Below, piece by piece: positions 7,578 to 17,861 of a stretch of 64,000 nucleotides of DNA (position 1 is the first letter of the stretch; the number at the start of each line of letters is the position of its first letter). The position numbers were made by a program, and so were the translations under genes. The stretch covers positions 992,001 to 1,056,000 of the forward strand of contig NZ_CP108393.1 in NCBI RefSeq assembly GCF_035961655.1. Direction: 5' to 3'. Source of the DNA: Streptomyces sp. NBC_01317. GTDB lineage: Bacteria > Actinomycetota > Actinomycetes > Streptomycetales > Streptomycetaceae. The notes beneath the pieces were generated by a model that did no database searches, was not told where the DNA came from, and was given only the letters and a program-made list of their open reading frames with translations.

Positions 7578-10500
7578 ATGCCACGTCCGACGGACTGGAA
7601 CGCGATCGGGCTGTCGGGAGACCCCACACCCGGCGAACCCGACCGGATCACCGAACTGGCCGACCTGTTCACCGAACTCGGCGGTACCGCGCGGCGCATC
7701 TGGATCGCCGTCGAGGCCGTGATGAGCAACGCCAACGACAGCGTGTTCGTGGGCGAGGCGGCCGACGCGCTGCGGGGCAAGGTGGACGGCCGGCTGCGCG
7801 GCCATGTCGAGGACGTGGCCTGGGCGTTCGAGACCTCGGCCGGCGCGTTGCGCGAGTGGGCCGGGACGGTCACCGAACAGCAGCGGGCGGCCGACTCCGC
7901 GCTGGGCGCCGGGCGCGGGCTCGCGGAGGACGATCCCGTACGGGAGCAACTGGCCACCACCGCACGGGAGGCCGGGGAGGCGCAGGCGGAGCAGGGCAGG
8001 AACGTGGCGGGACGGATCTCCGCCGTCTCGCACATCTCGCTGCCGATCTCCGCGTGCAAGGTCTTCTGGGAGGCGTTCCAGTGGCTGGCGATCATCCTGA
8101 TCATCCCGGCGCTGATCTTCGGCGGCCCGATCGCGCTGCTGGCGCTGGGTGTCAATCTGACGCTGTTCATCAAGACGGTGGTGGACTTCGCGCGCGGTGA
8201 CGCCACGTTCCTGGACCTGTTCCTGGCCGGGCTCGGGCTCATCGCGCCCACCACCAAGGGCCTGCCGATCTTCCAGATCATCAAGGCGGGCACGAAGGCG
8301 TTCACGCAGGGGCTGGCGAACTTCGGCAAGGCGACACTGGTCCTGCTCCGCAACCTGTTCACCGGGGGCGGGTTCCGCTTCGCGACCATCTTCCCGGGTC
8401 TGCGCGATCTGGTCCGGCTGTCGACGAGTTGGGTCCGCACCGGCGGGCTGTGGGTGATGCGGGGCATCACCGACCTGCCACGGATCGCGAACGTGGTGCA
8501 GCGGGGCGGACTGATCGTCTTCCAGAACGTGAAGGGCCTTCCCGCGCTCGTACGGGGTCTCCCGGCGGCGCTCGGCCGGGGCGGCGCGTTCGCGTGGCAG
8601 GGCGCGCGGGCCGGGCTCGGCGCGACCTGGTCCTTCGCCAGGGCGGAGCTGGGCGGCGGGAAGTGGCTGCGGCTGCTGCTGCCCGTGGACGCGCGGGAGA
8701 TCGGGCAGTTCGGGCTGGCGAAGGCGCTGCGGATCGGGTTCTTCGAGCGCGGGGTGCTCGGGCAGGCGCGGTACGGCGCGGCGGTGGGCGCGGTCGGCCG
8801 GGGCATCAGCGGGGCGCCGATCCCGACCTCGCCGGCGCACGGTCTGGTGGACGGCCTGGTCGATCTGCCGCGCTTCGACCTGGCGAACGTACGGCTCGGG
8901 GAGTGGGCGGGGCCCGGGGCGGGGCTGCGGCCGTTCGAGATGACGAACGGGGCGCTCCACACCGGTCTGCGCCCGCCGGAGCTGAGCCTCGGTCCGGTGG
9001 GGAGCCTCGGCGCGGGGGTGGGCGAGCGCACCGGGCTCGGCTTCCACGCGTCACGGCAGCTGGACGCCCTGGTGGATCTGCCGGCCGGCCAGCTGGGGGC
9101 GATACGGGCCGGGGACTGGGCGGTCGGACCGGGGCGGGTGGACGCGGGGCCGGGGGTGAGTGTGATCGGCGCACCGCAGGTCGTACATCAGTCGGGCCTG
9201 TATCTGCCGGCCTCGGCCGGGGTGCCGGGTGCGACCGGACTCGGCGCGCTCACCACGGGCACGCCGGTGCCGGGCGCCGCGCACGCGGGACTCGCGGGGG
9301 TGCAGGCGCCTGCGCCGGGCGCGGCGACGGTGGATCTGCTCACGTCGTCGGCGCGGCCGGGGGCGACCCCGGCACCGGTCCACACCGCGCTCGCCTCCGG
9401 CGGCGTCACACCGCCCGGTGTCGCGGTCACACCGCACGCGCTGACGTCAGTGGTACCTGGTACGACACCCGGCCTCGGCCACACCGCGCTGGGCGCCGTC
9501 CAGGCGCCGCCGCCGGGGGCGGTGGTCACCGGTGATCTGCTGACGCCCGCCCCGGCCCCGCACACCGGCGCACCGGGCGGCGCGCACACGGTCGTCGGGA
9601 CCGGGCCGCACTTCCGTCCGGCGGCGTCGGGGAGTGTGTCGGCGCTCGACCTGGTGGCGGGCGGCCGGGCCGGTCCTGACCTGACGGTGACGGGGGTGAG
9701 CGGGGCGGGCAGCGGTTTGGCGGAACGTACGACCAGCGCCCTGACGGCCCATCAGGTACGACTGCACCTGGACGAGTTCGTCCAGATGCCGGGCGGGGAC
9801 GTGTCCCGTACGGGTTCGACGGTCTCCGAGGCGGTGACCACGGGGCCGGTCGGCGCGACCGCCGTCCCCACCGGCCCGGGCGCGGGCTCCGTCACGGCCG
9901 GGACGGTTCCCCCCGGCTCCGGACCCGGAGCCGTACCGCACGGCCCGGGCCGCGACGTGGCCGGCCCGGTGACAGCGGGACCGGTCAGCACAAGCCCGGG
10001 CACCACGAACCCGGTCACCACCGGACCAGGCACAGGCTCCGTCACGGCCGGGACGGTTCCCCCCGGCTCCGGACCCGGAGCCGTACCGCACGGTCCCGGC
10101 TTCGACGTGGCCGGGCCCGGGCTCGATGCCCGGCCGCCGGCCAGGAGCGGCGATCACGCCTCGGCCGGTGCCCCCGGTCCGCACGGGGCGCAGGGTCCGC
10201 ACGGGGCGCAGGGTCCGCACCCCGCCACCGGTGTCCCGGCGGACGGCGGCCCCGGGCTGTCCGGACTCGGCGACCCGGCCGGGACGACCGGCTTCTCCGC
10301 CGTCGACAAGGGCAAGGGCAAGGCCCACGCGGGTGCCCCGGCCGCCGGTCCGGGACCGGCTGTCACGCCCGAGGCGCCGGTGGTTCGCCTCTCCCAGGAG
10401 CCGGGCATGCCCGACGGCGTCCTGGCCGGAGCAGCCGTACCCCTGACCGGCACGTCCCACCGCCTCACCCCCGACCAGATCGCCCGGCTCTGGGCCAGGG

Positions 10501-13500
10501 ACGCGGACCGGGTCGACGCGCTCTTCGGTGCGGCGGACGATCCGCTGCGTGAGGTACGACGGGACGCCTGGCGGGACTTCGCCCAGGCCCGGCACGATCT
10601 GGGCCGGAACCAGGCCCTGTTGCGGGAGGGCCCGGCAAGCACCTCGACCGGCCCGAGCGTTCACGACCTGGCGCTGCGCGAGCGGTTGGACACCGCCGGG
10701 CGGCACTACACCGACGCCCGGCAACGGCTCAGCGACCTCGGGGTGGACCCCGGCGGCATCGACCGGGGCATGCACGCGATCCACACCCGGAGCCTCGCGG
10801 ACCACCCCCGCCTGGACGGTGGCATGCTCCACCTCGACCGCACCCCGCAGGCCCAGCCCCAGCCCCAGCCCAACGCGATCGCGAATCTGCTCGCCGGCCC
10901 GGCCCCGCACCACCCGCCCGCACCGCCCGTCCCCCTCCGGGGCTTCGACGGGCAGCCCACCGGTCAGGTCCTCCATCTCGACCCGGCGGGCGGCGGCCCC
11001 CGGCTCGAAGGTCCCGGCGGGGCGGCCGTCGAGCTGCGGGACGGCCGGGTCCGGGTCGCCGGGCCCGACGGCGGGTACCGGGACTTCGACGCGACCGGCG
11101 GTCAACTGCTCCAGGAGCGGCTGCCGTTGTACGGGCCCGACGGACGCCCCTTCCACCGCGCGGCCGTCGACGTGGGCCCCGCAGGCACGTACGCCCTGCA
11201 CCAGGGCGGCGGGCGCCAACTCGACGTCCTGGGCGGCGGCGGGTTCCAGGTCAGCGACCCGGCGACCGGCGCGACGGCCGCCTTCGACGCGCGCGGCGCC
11301 CATCTGGCCGACGGCACACGACTGCGCGGCCCTGCCGGCCACTTCGCCCCGGGCGACGAGATCGTCACGGCGGGCGCCGGAGGACGTACGGTCACCGACC
11401 TCAACGGCACCCCGCTGCCCGGACGGCAGGTGCACGCCCTCGACGGAGGCGGCCTGCGGGTCACCGACCCCGCGACAGGCGTGTCCGCCCGCTTCACGCC
11501 CCAGGGCATCGAGGTCGAGCGCGGCACGGCACTCGCGCGCGCCGACGGCCCTCCCGTCCACGCGGTCGCGAACGCCGACGGCGGGTACCGGCTGACGGAC
11601 CTCGACGGCGGCCGCCTGCCCGGCCGGATCGCCGCCGATCCCGACGGCGGCGGCTTCCGTGTCGCGGACGGACAGGGCCCCGGGCACCAGTTGTACGGGC
11701 CCGACGGCGCGCACACCGGGCGCGGCATGCCCCTCACCGGACGGGACGGCCTCGGGGCCGGCCATCTGGACCTGCGGACGGACGGCACCCTGCGCTGGGT
11801 CGACGACCCGTTCGCCCCCACGGCGGGCCGCGCCGCCGAGCGCGGACCCGGCGGACAGATCCAGGTCGCGCTGCCCGGCGGTGGCCACCAGGTGTTCGAC
11901 CCGGTCTCCGGGGCGCTGCTCCGGGAGGTCACCCCGCTGCCGGGCGGCGCGGGAACCCGCACCGAGTGGGCGGGTCATCGCAGCGTCCGCCAGGGCGAGT
12001 TCATGGAGGTACGGGCCGACGGCAGCCCGCTGCGCCAGGGCGTGAACGTCGTCCAGGACGGCCGCAGGACCGACTTCCAGTACGTCGTGGACTTCCCGGA
12101 GGGCGGCGGCCGGGCCACCTGGCACCGTACCCGCGCGGGAGCCGACGGCGCGGCCGAGCGGGCCGTGGACGGCACCTTCCACCAGGGCACGGTGAAGTCG
12201 TACGGCCCCGACGGCAGTTGGCTGCGGCTGGACAGCTCCACCGGCAAGGGCGTCGAGGTCTTCCAGCGGCGCGTCCTGCCGGGCGGTGACGTGCTGGACG
12301 CCTTCCGCCGTACGGACACCGTCGGCTTCGGGAACTTCAACCGCCGCACGGTCTGGGTGCGTTGGGGCGAGGACGGGGCCCTGCGCGACTGGGGCACCCG
12401 GCACTACGACACGGCCGGTACGGGCTGGCGGGACCTCCCGCACACCAGCCTCGGCGACCGCCGCGCCGGTCTCACCGCCGTGCGGGAGTACCGCGACGGC
12501 CTCCAGGCGTACGACAACGGCGCCGGGCATGTCCTGGCCCTCCGGGACGACGCGGGGGCCTGGACCTGGCACCGCTACGACGGCGGAGGCGGCCATCTCG
12601 CCGAAGGCCCCCGCACCCACGACCTCGGCGGCGGCTGGACGGACCGCGACGCCACGGGTGCGGTGGTCCAGCGGCAGTGGGGCAGCGGTCATCTCCCGCA
12701 GGACGCACGGCACTTCCAGGAGAACCGGCTGGCCTCGCAGGACGGTGTCTGGAACCGCACCGACCTCTGGGAGCGCCAGTCCCCGCACGGCAAGGAGAGC
12801 GGGAAGTACGAGCGGATGGGAGCCGACACCTATCTGCGGACCGAGCGGCTGGGCGAGCAGCGCCCGCCCGCGTGGTTCCGTGACCACTTCATGGCCGACA
12901 TCGGGCACGCCCCGCGCACCCACGCCCATCTCGGCGGCGACAACCGCTTCCAGATGTTCCTGTGGAGCAAGGAGGCGCCAGGCGTGGACGCGACGGGCGG
13001 CGCGCGGTACGTCGGGATGGACGGCGGGAGCGTCGACGTGAGCGCGGGCGGGGACTTCGTACGGTCCACGAACAAGCTGCACAACGGCAATACGCTCAAG
13101 GTCGGCGACCACGCGCCCCGGCCCGCGCACGACCCGACGCCGGGGACCCTGGCGTGGCACGAGGGCGGGGCAGCGCCGCGCGGCGGATACCGCTTCGAGA
13201 GCCCGGCGGGCGGCCGGACACTCTGGGAGGACCGGATCGCCGTAGCCGACGTACCGCAGGGGCAGTGGCCTGTCGCGCGGGAAGGACTGCCCGGCGGACT
13301 GGTCCGGGAGTACGCGGATCCCCCGGCCGCCCATCAGCCCCGGGAGGCGGGGTCATGGGTGACGCGGGACGCGCACGGCAACCTGACGGGCATTCAGCAT
13401 CCCTCGCGGACGCCCCAAGTGGCGGGCCAGGGCAATCTGTTCGTACGGGGCACCGGTGATCCGGACGCGTCGGCGTGGACCTGGAAGCTGGTGGACGCGG

Positions 13501-14984
13501 CGGGAGACGACGTGGCCGGGGCCGGCGGTCCTGTCGGCGGGCGGCGGGAGTTCTTCCGTGGTTCCACCGACCCGGCGCTGGCGTGGGACGACTCGTTCCG
13601 TGACTTCGACGCGGCCGGGAATCTGGTGCGCGAGCGCCGCATGCTCGACGGCGGCGGGTACGTGGACGCGTGGGCGGACGGCGACCGGTGGCTGAGCGCC
13701 AAGTACCGGCGCGGTGGCCAGGCCGTGGACTTCGGCGGGGGCGCGCAGGTCCGCCAGTGGTGGCACGGCGGCGCCTGGCAGGACAACTGGGCGCGCGGCG
13801 CCCGGCATTGGCAGGACGTGCTGCGCCCGCAGGGCGGGGCGGACACCACCCTGCGGTCCGTGCCGGTGCACACCAACGGCCCGCTGCGGGTGCGCGAGTA
13901 CCGCGCGGACGGCCAGGTGGCGGCGGCGGACGGCGTCTGGAAGGAGTTCGACCACGGCTCGGTCGTCCGTGAGCGCAAGGCGCTCGGCGACGGGACGTTC
14001 CTGGAGACCGACGCGTGGCGCGGTCAGTGGCGCCGCTACGACGCCCACGGCAGCCTCCTCGCCCAGCGCACCGACAGCGGCCTGGTCTTCGAGACGCGCG
14101 GCGGCCATCTCCAACTCACCGGTAACGAGTACGACTTCCGGGGTCCGCTGACCGAACTGCGCGGCTGGGGCCGCCGGGTCCGCGAGGCACAGCGCATGCC
14201 GTGGAGCGGCACGCCGCTGGACATCGGCGAGTCGCTCTACCAGCCGTACTGGCAAACGGTCGCGGGCAAGGCCGCGTTGGAGTTCGGCCAGGAGTTCGTG
14301 CTGGAGTTCGGCGCGAACCTGGCGGTGAACGGGATCGTGGCGGCCGTGCAGAACAAGCCCTTCACCGGGAAGGACGCGCTCAAGGCGTTCGCCAACGCGG
14401 CCGTCTCGGCGGGCATCAAGACCGGGGTCGGCACGATGATCCACGAGAACAGCCTGCCGCTCTTCCGCGATCTCGGCTCGGGCCGCGCGGGCCTGGCCAA
14501 CGTCGACGGCGGCAAGCACTGGGGGCGGGCGCCCATGAACCACGACAAAACGTGGGCCAACGAGTGGGGCGGCAACGAGACGGCGACCCGCTGGCGCGGC
14601 GGCGCGTACGACTTCGGGTTCGGGGTGGGCACCAGTGTGCTGGCCGGCTGGGTCAACGGCTCGATGAACGCGGCGGTGTGGGGCATCAGCGACGCCGAGG
14701 GCAACACCGTGAAGCTGACCGGCTGGGACGCGGTCGGCGACGGCGGCATCAACGCCCTTGCCTCCCTGACCACTTCGGTGTCCACCGGCCTCGCGAAGAA
14801 CATCGCTCTGCTCACCACCGGCGGCCGCCTCTTCCACCGCCAGGGCTTCGCGGACTTCTGGCTCCAACTGCCTTTCAAGATCTTCGAGAAGAGCATCTCG
14901 TCGCTGTATCTGACCTCGCCCTACCGGGCGAGCATCAACCCGGCGTGGTACCAGGTGCCGCCGCCCGCTTCGCAGAATCCGTGA
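7578..14984 (+). CDS. Giant Rhs-like, T7SS-associated polymorphic-toxin-type protein
   Basis: 2468 residues. The ATG at 7578 follows GGAGGG at a 10-nt spacing; an in-frame GTG at 7503 lies within the inverted repeat and is unlikely. Residues 1-165 are a helical WXG/LXG-like entry domain (ITELADLFTELGGTARRIW). A hydrophobic hairpin follows at about 165-205 (WLAIILIIPALIFGG...). About 450-860 is Gly/Pro/Ala low complexity with internal repeats. About 1110-2180 is a long series of short Trp/Tyr/Asp-Gly units (such as FRDFDAAGNLVRERRML) resembling YD/Rhs shells. The final ~265 residues form a Gly-rich, partly hydrophobic domain (PWWAN-like motifs absent; AVSAGIKTGVGT, GVGTSVLAGWVNGS) with no recognised toxin fold. 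It is followed 10 nt later by the beta-helix/AAA gene. No immunity gene could be identified. Confidence 0.75.
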   Translation: MPRPTDWNAIGLSGDPTPGEPDRITELADLFTELGGTARRIWIAVEAVMSNANDSVFVGEAADALRGKVDGRLRGHVEDVAWAFETSAGALREWAGTVTEQQRAADSALGAGRGLAEDDPVREQLATTAREAGEAQAEQGRNVAGRISAVSHISLPISACKVFWEAFQWLAIILIIPALIFGGPIALLALGVNLTLFIKTVVDFARGDATFLDLFLAGLGLIAPTTKGLPIFQIIKAGTKAFTQGLANFGKATLVLLRNLFTGGGFRFATIFPGLRDLVRLSTSWVRTGGLWVMRGITDLPRIANVVQRGGLIVFQNVKGLPALVRGLPAALGRGGAFAWQGARAGLGATWSFARAELGGGKWLRLLLPVDAREIGQFGLAKALRIGFFERGVLGQARYGAAVGAVGRGISGAPIPTSPAHGLVDGLVDLPRFDLANVRLGEWAGPGAGLRPFEMTNGALHTGLRPPELSLGPVGSLGAGVGERTGLGFHASRQLDALVDLPAGQLGAIRAGDWAVGPGRVDAGPGVSVIGAPQVVHQSGLYLPASAGVPGATGLGALTTGTPVPGAAHAGLAGVQAPAPGAATVDLLTSSARPGATPAPVHTALASGGVTPPGVAVTPHALTSVVPGTTPGLGHTALGAVQAPPPGAVVTGDLLTPAPAPHTGAPGGAHTVVGTGPHFRPAASGSVSALDLVAGGRAGPDLTVTGVSGAGSGLAERTTSALTAHQVRLHLDEFVQMPGGDVSRTGSTVSEAVTTGPVGATAVPTGPGAGSVTAGTVPPGSGPGAVPHGPGRDVAGPVTAGPVSTSPGTTNPVTTGPGTGSVTAGTVPPGSGPGAVPHGPGFDVAGPGLDARPPARSGDHASAGAPGPHGAQGPHGAQGPHPATGVPADGGPGLSGLGDPAGTTGFSAVDKGKGKAHAGAPAAGPGPAVTPEAPVVRLSQEPGMPDGVLAGAAVPLTGTSHRLTPDQIARLWARDADRVDALFGAADDPLREVRRDAWRDFAQARHDLGRNQALLREGPASTSTGPSVHDLALRERLDTAGRHYTDARQRLSDLGVDPGGIDRGMHAIHTRSLADHPRLDGGMLHLDRTPQAQPQPQPNAIANLLAGPAPHHPPAPPVPLRGFDGQPTGQVLHLDPAGGGPRLEGPGGAAVELRDGRVRVAGPDGGYRDFDATGGQLLQERLPLYGPDGRPFHRAAVDVGPAGTYALHQGGGRQLDVLGGGGFQVSDPATGATAAFDARGAHLADGTRLRGPAGHFAPGDEIVTAGAGGRTVTDLNGTPLPGRQVHALDGGGLRVTDPATGVSARFTPQGIEVERGTALARADGPPVHAVANADGGYRLTDLDGGRLPGRIAADPDGGGFRVADGQGPGHQLYGPDGAHTGRGMPLTGRDGLGAGHLDLRTDGTLRWVDDPFAPTAGRAAERGPGGQIQVALPGGGHQVFDPVSGALLREVTPLPGGAGTRTEWAGHRSVRQGEFMEVRADGSPLRQGVNVVQDGRRTDFQYVVDFPEGGGRATWHRTRAGADGAAERAVDGTFHQGTVKSYGPDGSWLRLDSSTGKGVEVFQRRVLPGGDVLDAFRRTDTVGFGNFNRRTVWVRWGEDGALRDWGTRHYDTAGTGWRDLPHTSLGDRRAGLTAVREYRDGLQAYDNGAGHVLALRDDAGAWTWHRYDGGGGHLAEGPRTHDLGGGWTDRDATGAVVQRQWGSGHLPQDARHFQENRLASQDGVWNRTDLWERQSPHGKESGKYERMGADTYLRTERLGEQRPPAWFRDHFMADIGHAPRTHAHLGGDNRFQMFLWSKEAPGVDATGGARYVGMDGGSVDVSAGGDFVRSTNKLHNGNTLKVGDHAPRPAHDPTPGTLAWHEGGAAPRGGYRFESPAGGRTLWEDRIAVADVPQGQWPVAREGLPGGLVREYADPPAAHQPREAGSWVTRDAHGNLTGIQHPSRTPQVAGQGNLFVRGTGDPDASAWTWKLVDAAGDDVAGAGGPVGGRREFFRGSTDPALAWDDSFRDFDAAGNLVRERRMLDGGGYVDAWADGDRWLSAKYRRGGQAVDFGGGAQVRQWWHGGAWQDNWARGARHWQDVLRPQGGADTTLRSVPVHTNGPLRVREYRADGQVAAADGVWKEFDHGSVVRERKALGDGTFLETDAWRGQWRRYDAHGSLLAQRTDSGLVFETRGGHLQLTGNEYDFRGPLTELRGWGRRVREAQRMPWSGTPLDIGESLYQPYWQTVAGKAALEFGQEFVLEFGANLAVNGIVAAVQNKPFTGKDALKAFANAAVSAGIKTGVGTMIHENSLPLFRDLGSGRAGLANVDGGKHWGRAPMNHDKTWANEWGGNETATRWRGGAYDFGFGVGTSVLAGWVNGSMNAAVWGISDAEGNTVKLTGWDAVGDGGINALASLTTSVSTGLAKNIALLTTGGRLFHRQGFADFWLQLPFKIFEKSISSLYLTSPYRASINPAWYQVPPPASQNP
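9885..10093 (+). repeat. Exact 59-bp direct repeat inside the giant gene
   Basis: Positions 9885-9943 and 10035-10093 are identical over 59 nt with a 150-nt period, encoding SVTAGTVPPGSGPGAVPHG twice. Identity at silent positions points to a recent duplication or to ongoing recombination. Just downstream (about 10174-10220) an 18-nt unit encoding GPHGAQ is also tandemly repeated. Both lie in the low-complexity linker. Confidence 0.9.
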
Positions 14985-14994
14985 GGAACCGCAC

Positions 14995-17550
14995 ATGACC
15001 CGTCACACGGTGGCGCCCAAGGGCCAGGGCGGCCGGGGCGCCTTCCGCCGGATCGGTGACGCCGTCCGGGCCGCGCGCCCCGGCGATCTGGTGGTGGTCG
15101 CGCCCGGCTCGTACCCGGAGGCGGTCGTGCTCGACCGGTCCGTCACCCTGGCGGCGGACGGCGCGCCCGGCTCCGTCACGCTGGCCGCGCCACCCGGGGA
15201 CGGGCCCGCGCTGACCGTGACGGGGCGGGACTGCGCCGTACGGGGGCTGACGGTGCGCGGGGCCGACGCGGCCGACCCGGCGGTGAGCGTGACGCCGGGC
15301 GGAGGCCTGGTCCTGGAGGACTGCGTGGTCCTCGACGGCCGGGTCGAGGTGCAGGGGGCGGAGGACGAACCCCCGGCTACCGAGGGGGACTTCACCGAGG
15401 GCACGGAGTCGGCGGAGGACGACGCGGGCGTCACCGCGCTGCTGCTGCGGCGCTGCCGCCTGGAGGGGGCGAGGCTGGCCGGGCTGCGCCTGGCCGGGGC
15501 CGTACGGGCACAGCTGGACGACACCGCGATCGGCGCCGTCGAGGGCACGGGCGTGGTGCTGTCCGGCGCGGCGCGCCTGGCCGCCGTACGGCTGCGGCTC
15601 GACGGCACCACAGGGTCCGGTGTACGGCTGCGCGGGCGGGCGCGGCTGCGCCTCACCGATTCCGTACTGCACCGGGCCGGGCGGTCGGGGCTGCTGCTGG
15701 AGGACGGCTCCGAGGCGACGGCGGAAGAGGTACGGATCGACGCGCCGGGCTCGGCGGGCGTGCACCTCACGGGCGCGGCGCGGGCCGAACTCACCGACGT
15801 CCGCATCCGGCAGCCGGTGGCCAGCGGACTGGTGGTGGCGGGCCGGGCCGCGCTGACCGCGCACGGGTGTGTGGTCAGCGGCGCGGGGGCCAACGGGCTG
15901 CTCGTCACCGACGGGGCGGAGGCGCTGCTGACCGACTGCCGGATCGACCGCAGCGCGTTCAGCGCCGTACACCTGTCCGGTACGGCCACCGGGCGGCTGA
16001 CCGACTGCCTGGTGCGCGAGGGCGCCGAACACGGGGTCCACGTCACGGACGAGGCGCGTGCGGAGCTGACGGACTGCGCGCTGGGCGGCCTCGCCATGAC
16101 CGGGGTCGCGGTCCTCGACCGGGCCGCCGCGACGGTCACGGGCTGCCGGATCGACGGCGCGGCCTCCGGCCTCGTGGTGGGTTCGGCCGCCGGGACGCGC
16201 GTGGAGCACACCACGGTGAGCACCACGGCCGAGACCGGCGTGCAGATCGCCGAGGGCGGCGCCGCCACGCTGACCGGCGTCCGGATCACGGGCGCGGGGG
16301 CGGCCGGTGTGGTGGTCGACGCCGGGGCGGACGTGACGGTGACCGGCGGGTCGGTGGAGGACTGCGCGGGGTCGGGGATCGTCGTATGGACGGGGGCGGA
16401 ACCGTCGTTCACCGATGTACGGATCCACCGCCCCGCCAAGAACGGCGTCTTCCTCGCCGAGGGCGCCGGCGGCACCTTCACCTCGCTGGACGTGACGGGC
16501 GCCGGTTTCCCGGCCCTCCACGTCGGGGCGTCGGCGGAGCCGGTCTTCCGGCAGTGCCGGATCCGCGACTGCGCCGAGGCGCTGGGCGAGGGCGCGGGGG
16601 TCACGCCCGTACTGGAGGACTGCACGGCGGACGGGGCGCCGCTCGTACGACCGGGGGCGGACGCCACGCCGACGGCTCTTCCCGCACCCTCCCCGCCGGG
16701 GCCCTCCTCCCCCGCTTCCGCCTCCTCGGAGGACCCCGAAGCCGGCGAGGAGCATCTCGACGACCTGCTGGCCGAGTTGGAGGAGCTGGTCGGCCTGGAC
16801 CGGGTCAAACACGACGTGGGCTCGCTGGTCCAGCTGATGCGGACCGTCCGCCGCCGCGAGGAGGCGGGCCTGCCCGCCCCGCCGCTCAGCCGCCATCTGG
16901 TCTTCGCGGGCAACGCGGGCACCGGCAAGACGACGGTCGCGCGGCTGTACGGCAGGCTCCTCAAGGCGCTCGGGCTGCTGCGGCGCGGGCACCTGGTCGA
17001 GGTGGACCGTACGGCCCTGGTCGGGGAGTACGTGGGTCATACGGGTCCCAAGACGACCGCCGCGTTCACCCGGGCGCTGGGCGGGGTGCTCTTCATCGAC
17101 GAGGCGTACGCGCTGGCGCCGCCCGGCGGCGGCAACGACTTCGGCCTGGAGGCCGTGACGACCCTGGTCAAACTGATGGAGGACCATCGCGACGACATCG
17201 TGGTGATCGCCGCCGGCTATCCCGAAGAGATGACCCGTTTTGTCAACTCCAATCCGGGTCTGTCCTCCCGCTTCGGCCGGACGCTGGTGTTCGAGGACTA
17301 CGCGGCGCCCGAACTCGTCTCGATCTTCGAACACCAGGCGAGGGAGCACCGGTACGAGCTGACGCCGGCAGCCAGGGAGGCCCTGACGGGGCTCTTCGAG
17401 CGGCTCCCCCGCGACGAGGGCTTCGGCAACGGCCGTACCGCGCGCCAGACCTTCCAGGAGATGACGGAACGCCAGGCACAACGGGTCGCGGAACTCGGCG
17501 CGCCGACCCAGGCGGAGTTGATGAGCCTGGAGACCCAGGACCTGCCCTAG
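14995..17550 (+). CDS. Beta-helix / CbxX-type AAA+ ATPase fusion (EccA-like)
   Basis: 851 residues. Residues ~10-570 form a right-handed parallel beta-helix made of many ~23-residue turns (FRRIGDAVRAARPGDLVVVAPGS at the start, later ELTDCALGGLAMTGVAV and similar). After a Pro/Ser linker, residues ~590-851 are a CbxX/CfqX AAA+ domain: Walker A GNAGTGKTT (~638), Walker B GVLFIDEAY (~698), and an arginine-finger region SSRFGRT. EccA proteins of ESX systems have this AAA domain with a TPR-like N terminus; here the TPR is replaced by a beta-helix. It starts 10 nt after the giant gene, behind a weak GAGGA, so it is probably co-translated and may chaperone that substrate. Confidence 0.88.
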   Translation: MTRHTVAPKGQGGRGAFRRIGDAVRAARPGDLVVVAPGSYPEAVVLDRSVTLAADGAPGSVTLAAPPGDGPALTVTGRDCAVRGLTVRGADAADPAVSVTPGGGLVLEDCVVLDGRVEVQGAEDEPPATEGDFTEGTESAEDDAGVTALLLRRCRLEGARLAGLRLAGAVRAQLDDTAIGAVEGTGVVLSGAARLAAVRLRLDGTTGSGVRLRGRARLRLTDSVLHRAGRSGLLLEDGSEATAEEVRIDAPGSAGVHLTGAARAELTDVRIRQPVASGLVVAGRAALTAHGCVVSGAGANGLLVTDGAEALLTDCRIDRSAFSAVHLSGTATGRLTDCLVREGAEHGVHVTDEARAELTDCALGGLAMTGVAVLDRAAATVTGCRIDGAASGLVVGSAAGTRVEHTTVSTTAETGVQIAEGGAATLTGVRITGAGAAGVVVDAGADVTVTGGSVEDCAGSGIVVWTGAEPSFTDVRIHRPAKNGVFLAEGAGGTFTSLDVTGAGFPALHVGASAEPVFRQCRIRDCAEALGEGAGVTPVLEDCTADGAPLVRPGADATPTALPAPSPPGPSSPASASSEDPEAGEEHLDDLLAELEELVGLDRVKHDVGSLVQLMRTVRRREEAGLPAPPLSRHLVFAGNAGTGKTTVARLYGRLLKALGLLRRGHLVEVDRTALVGEYVGHTGPKTTAAFTRALGGVLFIDEAYALAPPGGGNDFGLEAVTTLVKLMEDHRDDIVVIAAGYPEEMTRFVNSNPGLSSRFGRTLVFEDYAAPELVSIFEHQAREHRYELTPAAREALTGLFERLPRDEGFGNGRTARQTFQEMTERQAQRVAELGAPTQAELMSLETQDLP

Positions 17551-17861
17551 GGAGCGACGACCGGCCGTTTCCGCGCATGGGTGCGAATGGGGTCGATATT
17601 CACTTCGATACGCCGGGTAATGGGCTACACCTCGTACGCGGTATTGCGCTCAGCGTGAGCGATATGTTCACGGAGCGAGGAGAGTTGACGGGCCGGAAGA
17701 TCAGCAGTTCAATCTCGGACGTACAGTCGAACCGTCGAGTCGAACTGTCGGCACAGAGGGCGGCGTGTCTTCACCGCCCTGACTCCCGAGGACCCTTCGG
17801 GCAGTACCCGCTCGCGGTCCGGCGATCCCCCCACAGTCGCCCATCCCATCAGAGGGTAAAC
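17551..17861 (+). promoter_or_regulatory. Intergenic promoter region of the glucanase gene with a palindrome
   Basis: 311 nt without a convincing gene and visibly less G+C-rich than its surroundings. An imperfect palindrome spans about 17723-17748 (ACAGTCGA ... TCGAACTGT). It could be an operator for the downstream secreted enzyme, whose ribosome site (AGAGGG, 17851-17856) closes the region. No -10/-35 pair is clear enough to call. Confidence 0.4.
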
